Below, in pieces: positions 51,944 through 60,226 of a DNA stretch of 64,000 bases. This DNA comes from Trebonia sp036276115 (GTDB lineage: Bacteria > Actinomycetota > Actinomycetes > Streptosporangiales > Streptosporangiaceae), in contig DATBEM010000255.1 of assembly GCA_036276115.1 (NCBI GenBank), forward strand, positions 1-64,000, written 5' to 3'. The notes beneath the pieces are model-generated. The model was not told the DNA's origin. It ran no database searches and saw only the letters and a list, made by a program, of their open reading frames with translations. Numbering within the stretch: the first letter of the stretch is position 1; each line of letters opens with the position of its first letter. The translations under genes and the position numbers were made by a program.

Positions 51944-53166
51944 GCGCTGCTCTCGACGAGTACCGGGAGCGGGCTGGCGGGCAGCGACACCGCGACCCGG
52001 TACCCGCCGCCGGGGCGCGGGCCCGCGGTCACGGTGCCGCCGAACATGTCCACTCGCTCGCGCATCCCGATCAGCCCGTGCCCCTGGCCGTCGCCGCCCG
52101 GCTCGTTGCCCCGGCTAGCCGGGCGGCCGTCGTCGGTCACGATGATGTCCAGGCCGTCCTCGCGGAACCGCAGCGTTACCCGCGCGGTGACCCCCGTCCC
52201 GCCGTGCTTGCGCGCGTTGGTCAGCGATTCCTGCACCACCCGGTAGGCGGTCAGGGCGGTCCCCGGCGGCAGCCGCCGGGGGAGTCCCTCGACCGCGAAC
52301 GACACCGGCAGGCCGGTCGTCCGGGCCTGCTCCAGCAGCTCCGAGAGCTGCTCGATCCCTGGCTGGGGAGCCAGCTCCAGGGCGGCGGCGTCGTCGGCCT
52401 GGCCGCTAGCCGACCGCAGCACCCCGAGCAGGCTGCGCATCTCCGCCAGGGCCTGGCGGCCGGTGGCCGAGATCGCGCCGAGGGCCTCCCGCGCCCGCTC
52501 GGGCGAGCCGTCGAGCGCGTAGGCGGCCCCGTCGGCCTGCACGACCATGACGGTCACGTTGTGCGCCACGACGTCGTGCAGCTCGCGGGCGATCCGGGCG
52601 CGCTCGGCGGCGGCGGCGATCTGGGACTGGGCGTCCCGTTCCCGCTCCAGCCGCGCGGCCCGCTCCTCCAGCGCGTCGTAGTAGCTGCGGCGCCAGCGCA
52701 TCATGTCGCCCAGCAGCCACGCGGTGACCGCCGGCCCCCAGAACAGCGCCAGGATCTGGCTCAGGTGCGCCCCGTCGTGGATGGCGCTGGCCGGGATCCA
52801 CTTCACGGTCGCGACGGCGGAGCCGCCCAGGACCGCCAGCAGGCCCGGCAGGGCGGCCCGGCGCGGCCGGTAGGCGGCCAGCGTGTACAGCAGCACCAGG
52901 ACCGACAAGTCAGCCACGTTCGGCCCGCGGACCAGCGTGACCTGCAGCCCGCCCGCGACCAGGACGGCCGTGAACGCCCCGGCCGGGCGCTTGCGCCGCA
53001 GCGCGACCGCCACCCCCATGGCGGCCACGCATCCCAGCCCCAGCAGCTTGATCCAGCCGCCGTCCTGGCCGGCCAGGACGGTCAGCCCCAGCACCGCCAG
53101 GGGCAGCGCGAGCGCGCTGTCCACGAGGGCGGGGTGGCGGCGTAGCCAGCCGTAGAACGCGAGCAC
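51940..53166 (-). CDS. Sensor histidine kinase, HisKA_3 (NarL-partner) type
   Basis: 408 residues. Four to five membrane segments lie in ~12-155. The phosphoacceptor is H197 in RIARELHDVVAHNV; the HATPase domain has VVQESLTNARKHGG and DDGRPAS, and ends with GLIGMRERVDMFGGTV. Its signal is unknown. GTG 53166 is 6 nt after TAGGCT. The stop codon overlaps the first minicistron of the repeat chain leading to the response regulator. Confidence 0.93.
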   Translation of the reverse strand: MLAFYGWLRRHPALVDSALALPLAVLGLTVLAGQDGGWIKLLGLGCVAAMGVAVALRRKRPAGAFTAVLVAGGLQVTLVRGPNVADLSVLVLLYTLAAYRPRRAALPGLLAVLGGSAVATVKWIPASAIHDGAHLSQILALFWGPAVTAWLLGDMMRWRRSYYDALEERAARLERERDAQSQIAAAAERARIARELHDVVAHNVTVMVVQADGAAYALDGSPERAREALGAISATGRQALAEMRSLLGVLRSASGQADDAAALELAPQPGIEQLSELLEQARTTGLPVSFAVEGLPRRLPPGTALTAYRVVQESLTNARKHGGTGVTARVTLRFREDGLDIIVTDDGRPASRGNEPGGDGQGHGLIGMRERVDMFGGTVTAGPRPGGGYRVAVSLPASPLPVLVESSA

Positions 53167-53172
53167 CGGGCC

Positions 53173-53178
53173 AGCCTA
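53173..53178 (-). promoter_or_regulatory. -10 element of the histidine kinase operon
   Basis: TAGGCT on the minus strand ends 6 nt before GTG 53166; leaderless transcript predicted. Confidence 0.55.
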
Positions 53179-53266
53179 TGCGGGCCGGCCGGGGCCAGTC
53201 GTCGGCCAGAAGTCGGATTCCGCGTCCGCCTTGAGGGGGACCGGCCGGGCCTAGCTCAGCCGCCCG

Positions 53267-53992
53267 CTAGGCGCCGAGGTAGGTCACCGAGAGGGGCTCC
53301 TCGTGGGAGCCGCCCGTGCCGTCGGGGGCCACCCGGTACGCGCGGGCCTCGCGCCGGTCGCTCATCAGCCCGGCGAGCGTGTCGTCCACGTAGTGCGCGG
53401 CGGCCCCGTCGTCGCAAGCGATCCCGCCCGGCAGCGCCCCCTCGGCGACTAGCTTCCGGTACAGCGGCCGCCGCTCGGGCTCGGAGTTGTAGTGCGGGCA
53501 GAACGACCCCGGCAGCATCCCCAGGCCGCCGCTGAACGGGCGCAGCTTGACCCCGAAGGAGTCGGTCGTGCCTCCCTCGAACCAGCAGATCCCGCCCGCG
53601 CTCGACCCGGCCAGCACGATCCCCGCGTGCCAGGCCTTGCGCATGATCTCGTCCAGGCCGTGCACTCGCCAGACCGCCATCATGTTGGCGACGCTGCCGC
53701 CGCCCACGAAGATGATGTCCTGCGACATCAGCAGGTCCTCGGGATCGGTCACGTTCGGCATCGGGAAAAGGGCCAGGTGGCTGACCTTGGCGTCGGCCCG
53801 CGCGAGCCGGTCGTAGAACCGCAGGATGCCCGCCGGGTCGTCGCCGGTCGCGGTGTTGATCACGCACAACTTCGGGCTCGGCCGCCCCGCTAGCTCCAGC
53901 ACTTTGCTCACGTACAAGGGAATCCGGTTGCGCCCCGGCATGAGCATGCCCCCGCCGACCGCGACCACGTGCCGCCGTCCGTCTGCTGCCAT
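53267..53992 (-). CDS. Peptidase E-like protein (S51 family)
   Basis: 241 residues. The nucleophile elbow is LAGSSAGGICWF (Ser131), with His167 in FCPHYNSE and the acidic residue in GGIACDDGAA, the S51 pattern of alpha-aspartyl dipeptidases and cyanophycinase relatives. It is predicted to cleave small Asp-peptides in the cytosol. ATG 53992 is 6 nt after TACGGT. Confidence 0.85.
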   Translation of the reverse strand: MAADGRRHVVAVGGGMLMPGRNRIPLYVSKVLELAGRPSPKLCVINTATGDDPAGILRFYDRLARADAKVSHLALFPMPNVTDPEDLLMSQDIIFVGGGSVANMMAVWRVHGLDEIMRKAWHAGIVLAGSSAGGICWFEGGTTDSFGVKLRPFSGGLGMLPGSFCPHYNSEPERRPLYRKLVAEGALPGGIACDDGAAAHYVDDTLAGLMSDRREARAYRVAPDGTGGSHEEPLSVTYLGA

Positions 53993-53998
53993 GCCGTG

Positions 53999-54004
53999 AC
54001 CGTA
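53999..54004 (-). promoter_or_regulatory. -10 element of the S51 peptidase
   Basis: TACGGT on the minus strand ends 6 nt before ATG 53992; leaderless transcript predicted. Confidence 0.5.
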
Positions 54005-54143
54005 GCGGCCTTTGGAATCGGCCGCAAACGTAACCCGGGACGCGGCTGGATGCAGGGTGGGATATAGCGAGAAAAAGGCGTACTATCTCGATTAGCGAAG
54101 GCGGCTTCGGCCGGCTTTCCCGCGACGAGGGCGGTGCCCCGAG

Positions 54144-54680
54144 ATGGCCGAATGGTGGTCAGTAGAAGTATTCTCCGGCGACGCGCGGCCGGCTAGCGCC
54201 TGGCGCGTCGCCTGGGAGGACCAGCTCACGGAGGCGGCGGCCACCCACGGGGCGCTGTACTGGGAGTGGCACGACACGCAGTACGGGGTCGTCTTCGAGG
54301 CGTGCTTCCCGGCCGACGAGCAGTGGCTGGCCTTCCGGGCGCTGCCGGTCGTCGCGGCTGGCCTTGACGCGGTCCCCGACCCGGTCAACGGGCTGCTCGT
54401 CTACCGGGGGCGGGGGGGCACGGCGGGCGCGCGCAAGCCGCGCGGCCCGCGCCCGGCCCCCAGCGCGGCGGCCGTGGAGCTCGACGAGCCGCGCGTGGCC
54501 CGTCCGCTCCTGCGTTACCGGGCCGGCGCCGGCCTGGACCAGCGCAGGGAAGAGCTGAGCCGGGCCGACCCGCCAGTCGGGCCCGGGGAGCCCGGGGAGC
54601 CGGCTGAGCCGGGACCGCTCCCGGCCCGGCCGGGCGGCGCTTCCTGGCCCCGCGCTGCCTCCGGGGGCCCGGCCGCGTGA
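54144..54680 (+). CDS. Conserved actinobacterial protein of unknown function
   Basis: 178 residues. The N-terminal ~92 residues are a compact domain (WWSVEVFSGD, ALYWEWHDTQYGVVFEACF, LDAVPDPVNGLLVYRGRGG) found in other actinomycetes near the same genes; the rest is Pro/Gly/Arg-rich and disordered. No motif suggests an activity. An AT-richer stretch (54062-54098) before it probably holds the promoter. Confidence 0.7.
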   Translation: MAEWWSVEVFSGDARPASAWRVAWEDQLTEAAATHGALYWEWHDTQYGVVFEACFPADEQWLAFRALPVVAAGLDAVPDPVNGLLVYRGRGGTAGARKPRGPRPAPSAAAVELDEPRVARPLLRYRAGAGLDQRREELSRADPPVGPGEPGEPAEPGPLPARPGGASWPRAASGGPAA

Positions 54681-54731
54681 ACGCCGGGTTTTTTCCGGCC
54701 GACCCGTGGTGAACCACGCCCCGGGACGGTG

Positions 54732-54737
54732 CAGGAT
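54732..54737 (+). promoter_or_regulatory. Candidate -10 element of the DUF5998 gene
   Basis: CAGGAT ends 6 nt before ATG 54744. Only the A and the final T of the consensus match, so support rests mainly on the spacing. Confidence 0.35.
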
Positions 54738-54743
54738 GGATGC

Positions 54744-55337
54744 ATGACTGAAACGCGAGTCAGGACAGCGGACCTGCGCGCCGCGATCGAGCACGCGGGG
54801 TACTACCCGGGACTGGTGACCGACGCGGTCGCCTCCGCCCTGGGGGCAGAGCCGGTGACGGCGTTCTTCGTGCAGCATGACGCGATCTTCGACCCCGGCA
54901 TGGAGGTGCGGCGCCACATGACCGTGCTGGCCCTCACGCCCACCCGGCTCGTGTACTCGCACACCGATGAGCACCCGGCCGACGAGGCGGACCTGCTGCC
55001 GCGGGCGGAGACGAGCACCGAGGCGATCCGGTTCTCCCGGATCACGTCGGTATCGGTGACCCGGGTCGTCCCCGACCCGGCGTCCTACGTGTCCGGCGTC
55101 ACCATGCCGTCGGAGGTCATGCTGACCATCGGCTGGAACGTCCTGTCGCACGTGGAGCTCGAGCCCGCCCACTGCGGCGACGAGAGCTGCGAGGCCGACC
55201 ACGGGTACCTCGGCACCATCACCGCCGACGACCTGACGTTGCGGATCAGCGAGGCCGCCGACGGCGAGGCCGCGGTCCGCCAGGTGCTGGCCTTCTCCTC
55301 GGCCCTGTCCGACGCCACCGCCGGCGCGACGGCCTAG
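54744..55337 (+). CDS. DUF5998 family protein
   Basis: 197 residues. Recognised by HMTVLALTPTRLVYSHTDEH (~51) and the acidic, Cys-containing CGDESCEADHGYLGTITADD (~143). Function unknown. It precedes the alkaline-phosphatase-superfamily gene and the sulfurtransferase, the same order as in Streptomyces, and is probably cotranscribed with the former (11 bp gap). An in-frame GTG at 54729 is less likely than ATG 54744. Confidence 0.8.
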   Translation: MTETRVRTADLRAAIEHAGYYPGLVTDAVASALGAEPVTAFFVQHDAIFDPGMEVRRHMTVLALTPTRLVYSHTDEHPADEADLLPRAETSTEAIRFSRITSVSVTRVVPDPASYVSGVTMPSEVMLTIGWNVLSHVELEPAHCGDESCEADHGYLGTITADDLTLRISEAADGEAAVRQVLAFSSALSDATAGATA

Positions 55338-55348
55338 GGACCGGCCCC

Positions 55349-56485
55349 GTGTCACGCGAGCCCCGGACCAGCCCCCTCATCCCCGCCTACGGCGAGCTCA
55401 CGCTCGCCGACCTGGCCGCCTCACTGCTCGCCGCCCTGGGCGGGGAGGGGGCCGGCCCGCTCGGCCTGCCGCCGGCGCGGCGCGCCTGCCTGCTCGTCAT
55501 CGACGGGCTGGGCTGGGAGCAGTTGCGCGCCCACCAGGCGGCCGCCCCGTTCCTGTCCGAGCTGGCCTTCAACTCCCGCCCCCTGACGTGCGGCTTCCCG
55601 TCCACCACGGTGACCAGCCTGGCCTCCCTGGGGACGGCCCGGTCGCCCGGCGAGCACGGGATGGTCGGGCTGCGCGTCCGCGACCCGGCGACCGGGCGGC
55701 TGGTCAACGGGCTGCACTGGCCCGACGACGTGGACCCCGCCGCCTGGCAGGCCAAGCCGACCATCTTCGAGCGCGCCGCCGCCGCCGGCGCCGACGTGTA
55801 CCAGGTCGGCAGCCGGAGCTACGCCGCCAGCGGGCTGTCGCGGGCGGCCCAGCGGGGCGCCACCTACCGGCCCGCGGGCTACCAGGGGGCACTCGCCGCC
55901 GAGGCCAGCGGCGCCCTCCACGACAGCGAGCACGCCCTGGTCGGCGTCTACACCCCCGACCTGGACGCGGCCGGGCACCAGTACGGCGTGGGCTCGGATG
56001 CCTGGACCTACCAGCTGGCCCACGTGGACAAGCTCGCCGAGCAGATCGCGGCCGCGCTGCCGTCCGGGGCGGTGATGTACGCCACCGCCGACCACGGCAT
56101 GGTCAACGTCGGCCCCGAGGACCGCATCGAGGTTGACGCGATCGCCGCGCTCCAGGGCGGCGTCGCCGCGCTCGGCGGCGAGCCCCGCGCCCGGCACGTG
56201 TACGCCGAGCCCGGGGCCGCCCCCGACGTCCTCGCCGCCTGGCGCGAGGTGCTCGGCGAGCGCGCCTGGGTCCGGTCCCGGGCGGACGCGATCAAGGAAG
56301 GCTGGTTCGGGCCGGTTGACGAGGCGATGCGCCCCCGGATCGGGGACGTGGTGGCCGCCGCGGCCGGGACCTCGGCCATGCTGGCGCCGCGGGCCGAGCC
56401 CGAGGACCCGCCGATGATCGGCATGCACGGCTCGCTCACCCCGGCTGAGCAGCTCGTCCCGATCCTGGCCTACCTTTCCCGGTAG
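55349..56485 (+). CDS. Nucleotide pyrophosphatase/phosphodiesterase-like (alkaline phosphatase superfamily)
   Basis: 378 residues. Two-metal site residues are recognisable: Asp in LLVIDGLGW (~51), the nucleophile Thr in CGFPSTTVTSL (~84), Asp and His in YTPDLDAAGHQYG (~204), DH in ATADHGMVN (~248) and His in GMHGSLTPAEQ (~360). It hydrolyses phosphodiesters or phosphonates; the exact substrate is open. GTG 55349. Forms a unit with DUF5998 and probably the sulfurtransferase. Confidence 0.87.
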   Translation: MSREPRTSPLIPAYGELTLADLAASLLAALGGEGAGPLGLPPARRACLLVIDGLGWEQLRAHQAAAPFLSELAFNSRPLTCGFPSTTVTSLASLGTARSPGEHGMVGLRVRDPATGRLVNGLHWPDDVDPAAWQAKPTIFERAAAAGADVYQVGSRSYAASGLSRAAQRGATYRPAGYQGALAAEASGALHDSEHALVGVYTPDLDAAGHQYGVGSDAWTYQLAHVDKLAEQIAAALPSGAVMYATADHGMVNVGPEDRIEVDAIAALQGGVAALGGEPRARHVYAEPGAAPDVLAAWREVLGERAWVRSRADAIKEGWFGPVDEAMRPRIGDVVAAAAGTSAMLAPRAEPEDPPMIGMHGSLTPAEQLVPILAYLSR

Positions 56486-56532
56486 CGGCCTTCCCCGCTA
56501 GCGCCGCCCTCCCGCGCGGGGCCCGCTCGCGG

Positions 56533-56538
56533 CATACT
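56533..56538 (+). promoter_or_regulatory. -10 element of the sulfurtransferase
   Basis: CATACT ends 6 nt before GTG 56545; leaderless transcript predicted. Confidence 0.45.
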
Positions 56539-56544
56539 TGCCTG

Positions 56545-57459
56545 GTGGCGCGCACCGAACTGCTGATCAGCGTGGACGAGCTCCTGCGGGAGCTGAACGA
56601 GCCGGGCTACCCGCACGTGCTCGACGTGCGCTGGCGGCTGGGCGGGCCGCCCGGCCGCGAGCTGTACGCCGCCGGGCACGTGATCGGCGCGGTCTTCACT
56701 GACCTGGACGCTGACCTCGCGGCCCCGCCCCGGACTGGCCCCGTCGCTGAAGCTGGGAGCGCCGCTGTAGTCGGGAGTGCCGCTGGCGCCGCCGCCGGCG
56801 GGGGCGGGCGGCACCCACTGCCGTCGGCGGCGGCCTTCCAGGCCTCGATGCGGCGGCTGGGGGTCGACTCGGGCCGGCCGGTCGTGGTCTACGACGACGC
56901 CGACGCCACCGCGGCGGCCCGGGCGTGGTGGCTGCTGCGGTACTTCGGACACCCGTCGGTCCGGGTGCTCGACGGCGGCTTCCGCGCGTGGCTGGCCGCC
57001 TCCCTCACCTACGAGACGGGGGAGCCGCGGGAGGCGCCGCCCGCGGGCGGCTTCACCGCCTCCCCGGGGCACCTGCCGCTGCTGGACGCCGCCGCCGCCC
57101 GCGACCTCGCGCGCCGCGGGCTGCTGCTCGACGCGCGGGCGGGCGAGCGCTACCGGGGCGAGGCCGAGCCGGCCGACCCGGTCGCCGGGCACGTCCCCGG
57201 GGCGGTCAGCGCCCCGACGGCCCAGAACGTGACCGCCGACGGTGCCTTCCGGCCGCCCGCCGAGCTGGCCGCCCGCTTCGCTGCCCTCGGGGCGGCCGGC
57301 GGGGTCGAGGTCGGCGCCTACTGCGGCTCCGGCGTCACCGCCGCGCACGAGGTGCTGGCGCTCTCCCTCGCCGGGATCCCCGCCGCCCTGTACGCGGGAT
57401 CATGGTCGGACTGGATCACCGACCCGGCCCGCCCGGTCGCGACCGGGGCCGAGCCGTAG
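56545..57459 (+). CDS. Two-domain rhodanese-type sulfurtransferase
   Basis: 304 residues in two rhodanese halves. The N-terminal inactive half has VLDVRWRLGGPPG and GHVIGAVFTDLD; the C-terminal half has LLLDARAGERYRGE and the persulfide Cys in AYCGSGVTAAHEV (~256). It moves sulfane sulfur from thiosulfate or 3-mercaptopyruvate to an acceptor. A Gly/Ala-rich insert (~70-90, SAAGAAAGGGG) sits before the first-domain core and looks local. GTG 56545 lies after a CATACT -10. Confidence 0.9.
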   Translation: MARTELLISVDELLRELNEPGYPHVLDVRWRLGGPPGRELYAAGHVIGAVFTDLDADLAAPPRTGPVAEAGSAAVVGSAAGAAAGGGGRHPLPSAAAFQASMRRLGVDSGRPVVVYDDADATAAARAWWLLRYFGHPSVRVLDGGFRAWLAASLTYETGEPREAPPAGGFTASPGHLPLLDAAAARDLARRGLLLDARAGERYRGEAEPADPVAGHVPGAVSAPTAQNVTADGAFRPPAELAARFAALGAAGGVEVGAYCGSGVTAAHEVLALSLAGIPAALYAGSWSDWITDPARPVATGAEP

Positions 57460-57772
57460 GGGCGGCTGCGCGCCGTAACCCCGTGACCTGCGTGATATCA
57501 CCCCCGACTTACTGTGACTACTCATAGGCACTGGCCGCCCAGTGGCCAGGCCGTGACCGGCCGGCCGGCGGTCCTCTTGCCCGCAAGGGCGCCCCGGGGG
57601 TGGCGTCGGCAGGCTGGCCGCCCTTGCCGCCACCGGCCATCCCCGCCGTCGCCAGCCCTGGCAGGGTCCTCGCCCCCGCCAGGGATCCGCCTGCGACCTG
57701 CCGTTGCCCGTCAACACCAGCCCCTCTAGCGGTCAGGCGTTGCGGTAACCCGTGAGCCCCGGGGCGCGTGCG

Positions 57773-57806
57773 CCGCCGGGACGCCGGTTGGCCGGCGTCC
57801 CGGCGG
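57773..57806. terminator. Strong hairpin 45 bp upstream of lnt
   Basis: A 15-bp perfect stem (57773-57787 with 57792-57806) and a TTGG loop. It most likely ends transcription from the sulfurtransferase side before the lnt promoter. Confidence 0.65.
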
Positions 57807-57839
57807 GCAGGCTGATTGGGCAGCGGGCCGCCGACGGTG

Positions 57840-57845
57840 GACAAT
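57840..57845 (+). promoter_or_regulatory. -10 element of lnt
   Basis: GACAAT ends 6 nt before ATG 57852. The six bases between (GGAGGC) also resemble a ribosome binding site but are too close to the start to work as one. Confidence 0.45.
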
Positions 57846-57851
57846 GGAGGC

Positions 57852-59552
57852 ATGGCGGTTCGGGCTGCGCGGCTGGCGACCGGCCCGGCGGACGAGCGGG
57901 CCGGGCGGCTGCGACGGCTGTTCCGGCAGCTCAGCTACCCCGCCCGGTGGGCGTCGCTGGTCGCCGCCGCGGTCCCGGTGCTGCTGGTCTTCCCCGGGCT
58001 GAGCCTGTCCTACGTTGCCTGGTTCGCCCTGGTTCCCGGCATCGTCTTGTTCATCCGGGCGGAGACCGACCGCGAGGCCTTCGCCCGCGGCTGGTGGTTC
58101 GGGGCGGGCTACCTGATCATGATGCTGTCGTGGATGGCGCCCCAGGTCGGGCCGGGGCTGCTGCTGATCGGCGGCGTCTTCGGCGTCATGTGGTCCCCGT
58201 TCGCCTTGTTCGCCCGCGTCCTGCTGCGGCCCGGCCCGCGCGCGCTCGGCCGCTTCGCCCTGGCGCTCGCCGTCTTGCCCGCGACCTGGCTGATCCCCGA
58301 GTGGGCGCGGTCCTACCAGGGCCTCGGCGGGCCCTGGGACCTGTACGGGGCCTCCCAGTGGCAGCACCCGGCGGTGCTGGCGCTGGCCGCGGTGGGCGGA
58401 ATCTGGCTGGTCAGCGTCGCCCTGGTCATGGCCAACGTGGGCCTGGCGGCCGTGGTCGTCAACGGGCGCCGGCCGCCGCTGGCCGCCGCCGGCCTGGCCG
58501 CCCTCATCGCGGGCGCCGGGGCCGGGCCGCTGGCCTTCGCGCTGACCCCCCCGTTCCCCGTCGCCCGCTCGGCCACGGTGGCGCTCGTCCAGCCGGGGGT
58601 GGTCGCCAGCGAGGCGGTGCGGGTGCACGCGTCGGAGGCCATGACGGCGTCCCTGAGCGGCGCGGGCGCCCCCGCCGGCGGATCCTCGGCCGGGGCCGGG
58701 TCGCTCACCGGCGCTCAGCCCGACCTGATCGTGTGGGGCGAGAGCAGCATCGCCGAGGACCTCACGCTGCCCGCCAGCGCTCCCCTGCTGGGCGAGATCG
58801 AGGCGCTGGCCCGCCAGGACGGGGCCGAGATCCTCGCCAGCCAGGATGCCACCCCGGCCGGCAAGGGGCACGAGAAGTGGGCCGTGCTCGTCAGCGGCTC
58901 CGGCATCAAGGGCACCTACGCCAAGTCGCGGCTGGTGCCGTTCGGCGAGTACATCCCCTTCCGCCAGCAGCTCGGCTGGCTGACCGACATCAGCAAGGCG
59001 GCCGGGTCCAACATGATCCCCGGCCCCGGCGCCCAGGTGCTGACCATGACCGACCGGGCGGGCCGCCCGCTGCCGGTCGGGGTGCTGGTCTGCTTCGAGT
59101 CGGCGTTTCCCGACATGTCCCGGGTCGACGCCGACAACGGGGCGCAGATGATCGTCTACCAGTCCTCGACGGTGACGTTCCAGGGCACCTGGGGACCGGA
59201 CCAGCACGCCTCGCTGGCCGCCATCCGGGCCGCCGAGACCGGCCGGCCGGTGGCGCAGGCGGCGCTGACGGGGGACTCGGTCGCGTTTGACGCGCGGGGC
59301 CGGGAACTGGCGTGGATGGGGCAGTCCCAGCACGGGGCGATCACCGTCCGGCTGGCCCTGCCGGCCGGGTCGGCCCGGACGTTCTACGATCGGGCCGGCG
59401 ACTACGTGATGTGGACCGGGGTAGGACTCAGCGCGATCGCGCTGCTGGTCATCGCGCTACGCCGGCGAAGTTTTCTAGCGAATACCACTGGTGCCGCCGG
59501 TGATCGTGCGGCACAATATGACGCAGATACCGGGCAGCATGTATCTGGCTAG
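57852..59552 (+). CDS. lnt: Apolipoprotein N-acyltransferase
   Basis: 566 residues. About seven membrane segments precede a nitrilase-like periplasmic domain. The triad is visible: Glu in LIVWGESSI (~296), Lys in YAKSRLVPFGEY (~357) and Cys in LVCFESAFPD (~416); a final membrane helix is at ~520-540. It N-acylates the Cys of mature lipoproteins at the membrane. Positions ~262-290 carry a Gly/Ala/Ser insert. The C-terminal ~25 residues (NTTGAAGDRAAQYDADTG) extend past the last helix. Confidence 0.9.
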   Translation: MAVRAARLATGPADERAGRLRRLFRQLSYPARWASLVAAAVPVLLVFPGLSLSYVAWFALVPGIVLFIRAETDREAFARGWWFGAGYLIMMLSWMAPQVGPGLLLIGGVFGVMWSPFALFARVLLRPGPRALGRFALALAVLPATWLIPEWARSYQGLGGPWDLYGASQWQHPAVLALAAVGGIWLVSVALVMANVGLAAVVVNGRRPPLAAAGLAALIAGAGAGPLAFALTPPFPVARSATVALVQPGVVASEAVRVHASEAMTASLSGAGAPAGGSSAGAGSLTGAQPDLIVWGESSIAEDLTLPASAPLLGEIEALARQDGAEILASQDATPAGKGHEKWAVLVSGSGIKGTYAKSRLVPFGEYIPFRQQLGWLTDISKAAGSNMIPGPGAQVLTMTDRAGRPLPVGVLVCFESAFPDMSRVDADNGAQMIVYQSSTVTFQGTWGPDQHASLAAIRAAETGRPVAQAALTGDSVAFDARGRELAWMGQSQHGAITVRLALPAGSARTFYDRAGDYVMWTGVGLSAIALLVIALRRRSFLANTTGAAGDRAAQYDADTGQHVSG

Positions 59553-59622
59553 CTCTTGAGGGCCAGCATACAGGTCGCCTAACGAGGCCGCAGGGGAAGG
59601 CGAACCTCGTCTAGGAGGCACG

Positions 59623-60117
59623 GTGTCCGTTTACGGTGTATTGCAGGTTCACTCGGCGCCCCCGGCGCTGTGCCCGCACGTTGAGTGGGCAGTGGCGGGG
59701 ACGGTCGGGATGCCTGTCAGCATGCCCTGGGTCAGCCAGCCCGCTGCCCCCGGGTCTGTTCGTGCTGAGCTGACCTGGCGAGGAAAGCCAGGGACCGCGG
59801 GCGCGATCACGTCTGCCCTCTCCGGCTGGAACCGGTTGCGCTTTGAGGTCACCGAGGAAGCCTCCGAGGGGTGCGACGCCGTCCGCTATTGCTACACGCC
59901 TAACCTCGGCGTCTTTTCCGCCGTGACGAGCGCCAGCGGTGACATCCTGGTCCCCGAGGGCAGGCTGCGGGCCGTGATGAGCCTGGCCGCGGCCGGCACC
60001 GCCGCCCTTGAGAAGGAACTGGACAAGCTCCTCGGCACCGCCTGGGACAGCGAGATGGAGCCGTTCCGCCGGGCTGGCGACGGCGCCCCGGTCCGCTGGC
60101 TCAACGCCACCGGCTGA
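59623..60117 (+). CDS. DUF3145 family protein
   Basis: 164 residues, the usual family length. Hallmarks are GVLQVHSAPPALCPHVEWAV (~5-24), TPNLGVFSAVTSASGDILVP (~92) and WDSEMEPFRRAGDGAPVRWL near the end. Found only in actinobacteria; function unknown. GTG 59623 follows AGGAGG by 6 nt. Confidence 0.9.
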   Translation: MSVYGVLQVHSAPPALCPHVEWAVAGTVGMPVSMPWVSQPAAPGSVRAELTWRGKPGTAGAITSALSGWNRLRFEVTEEASEGCDAVRYCYTPNLGVFSAVTSASGDILVPEGRLRAVMSLAAAGTAALEKELDKLLGTAWDSEMEPFRRAGDGAPVRWLNATG

Positions 60118-60226
60118 CCTGCCGCCTGTCCCCGCCCGCGCTCCGGCCTTCCCTTCCTGGCCCGCTCTCGCGTTTGACCAGATTGGTGGTAATGTAGGTA
60201 GCAAGCCCTCGCGGGAGGCGATTGCG

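Larger units (their letters stand above)
57460..57851. other. Intergenic region before lnt
   Basis: About 390 bp without a supported gene. It holds a 10-bp palindrome (GTGATATCAC, near 57492-57501), GGCCGGCC-rich sequence and a strong hairpin at 57773-57806, then the lnt promoter. Open frames here have no start context or homology that I recognise. Confidence 0.6.

Noticed and set aside
57773..57806. Riboswitch before lnt
   Set aside because: A single perfect stem-loop without conserved multi-helix structure, and the lnt promoter lies after it, so it is better read as a terminator.
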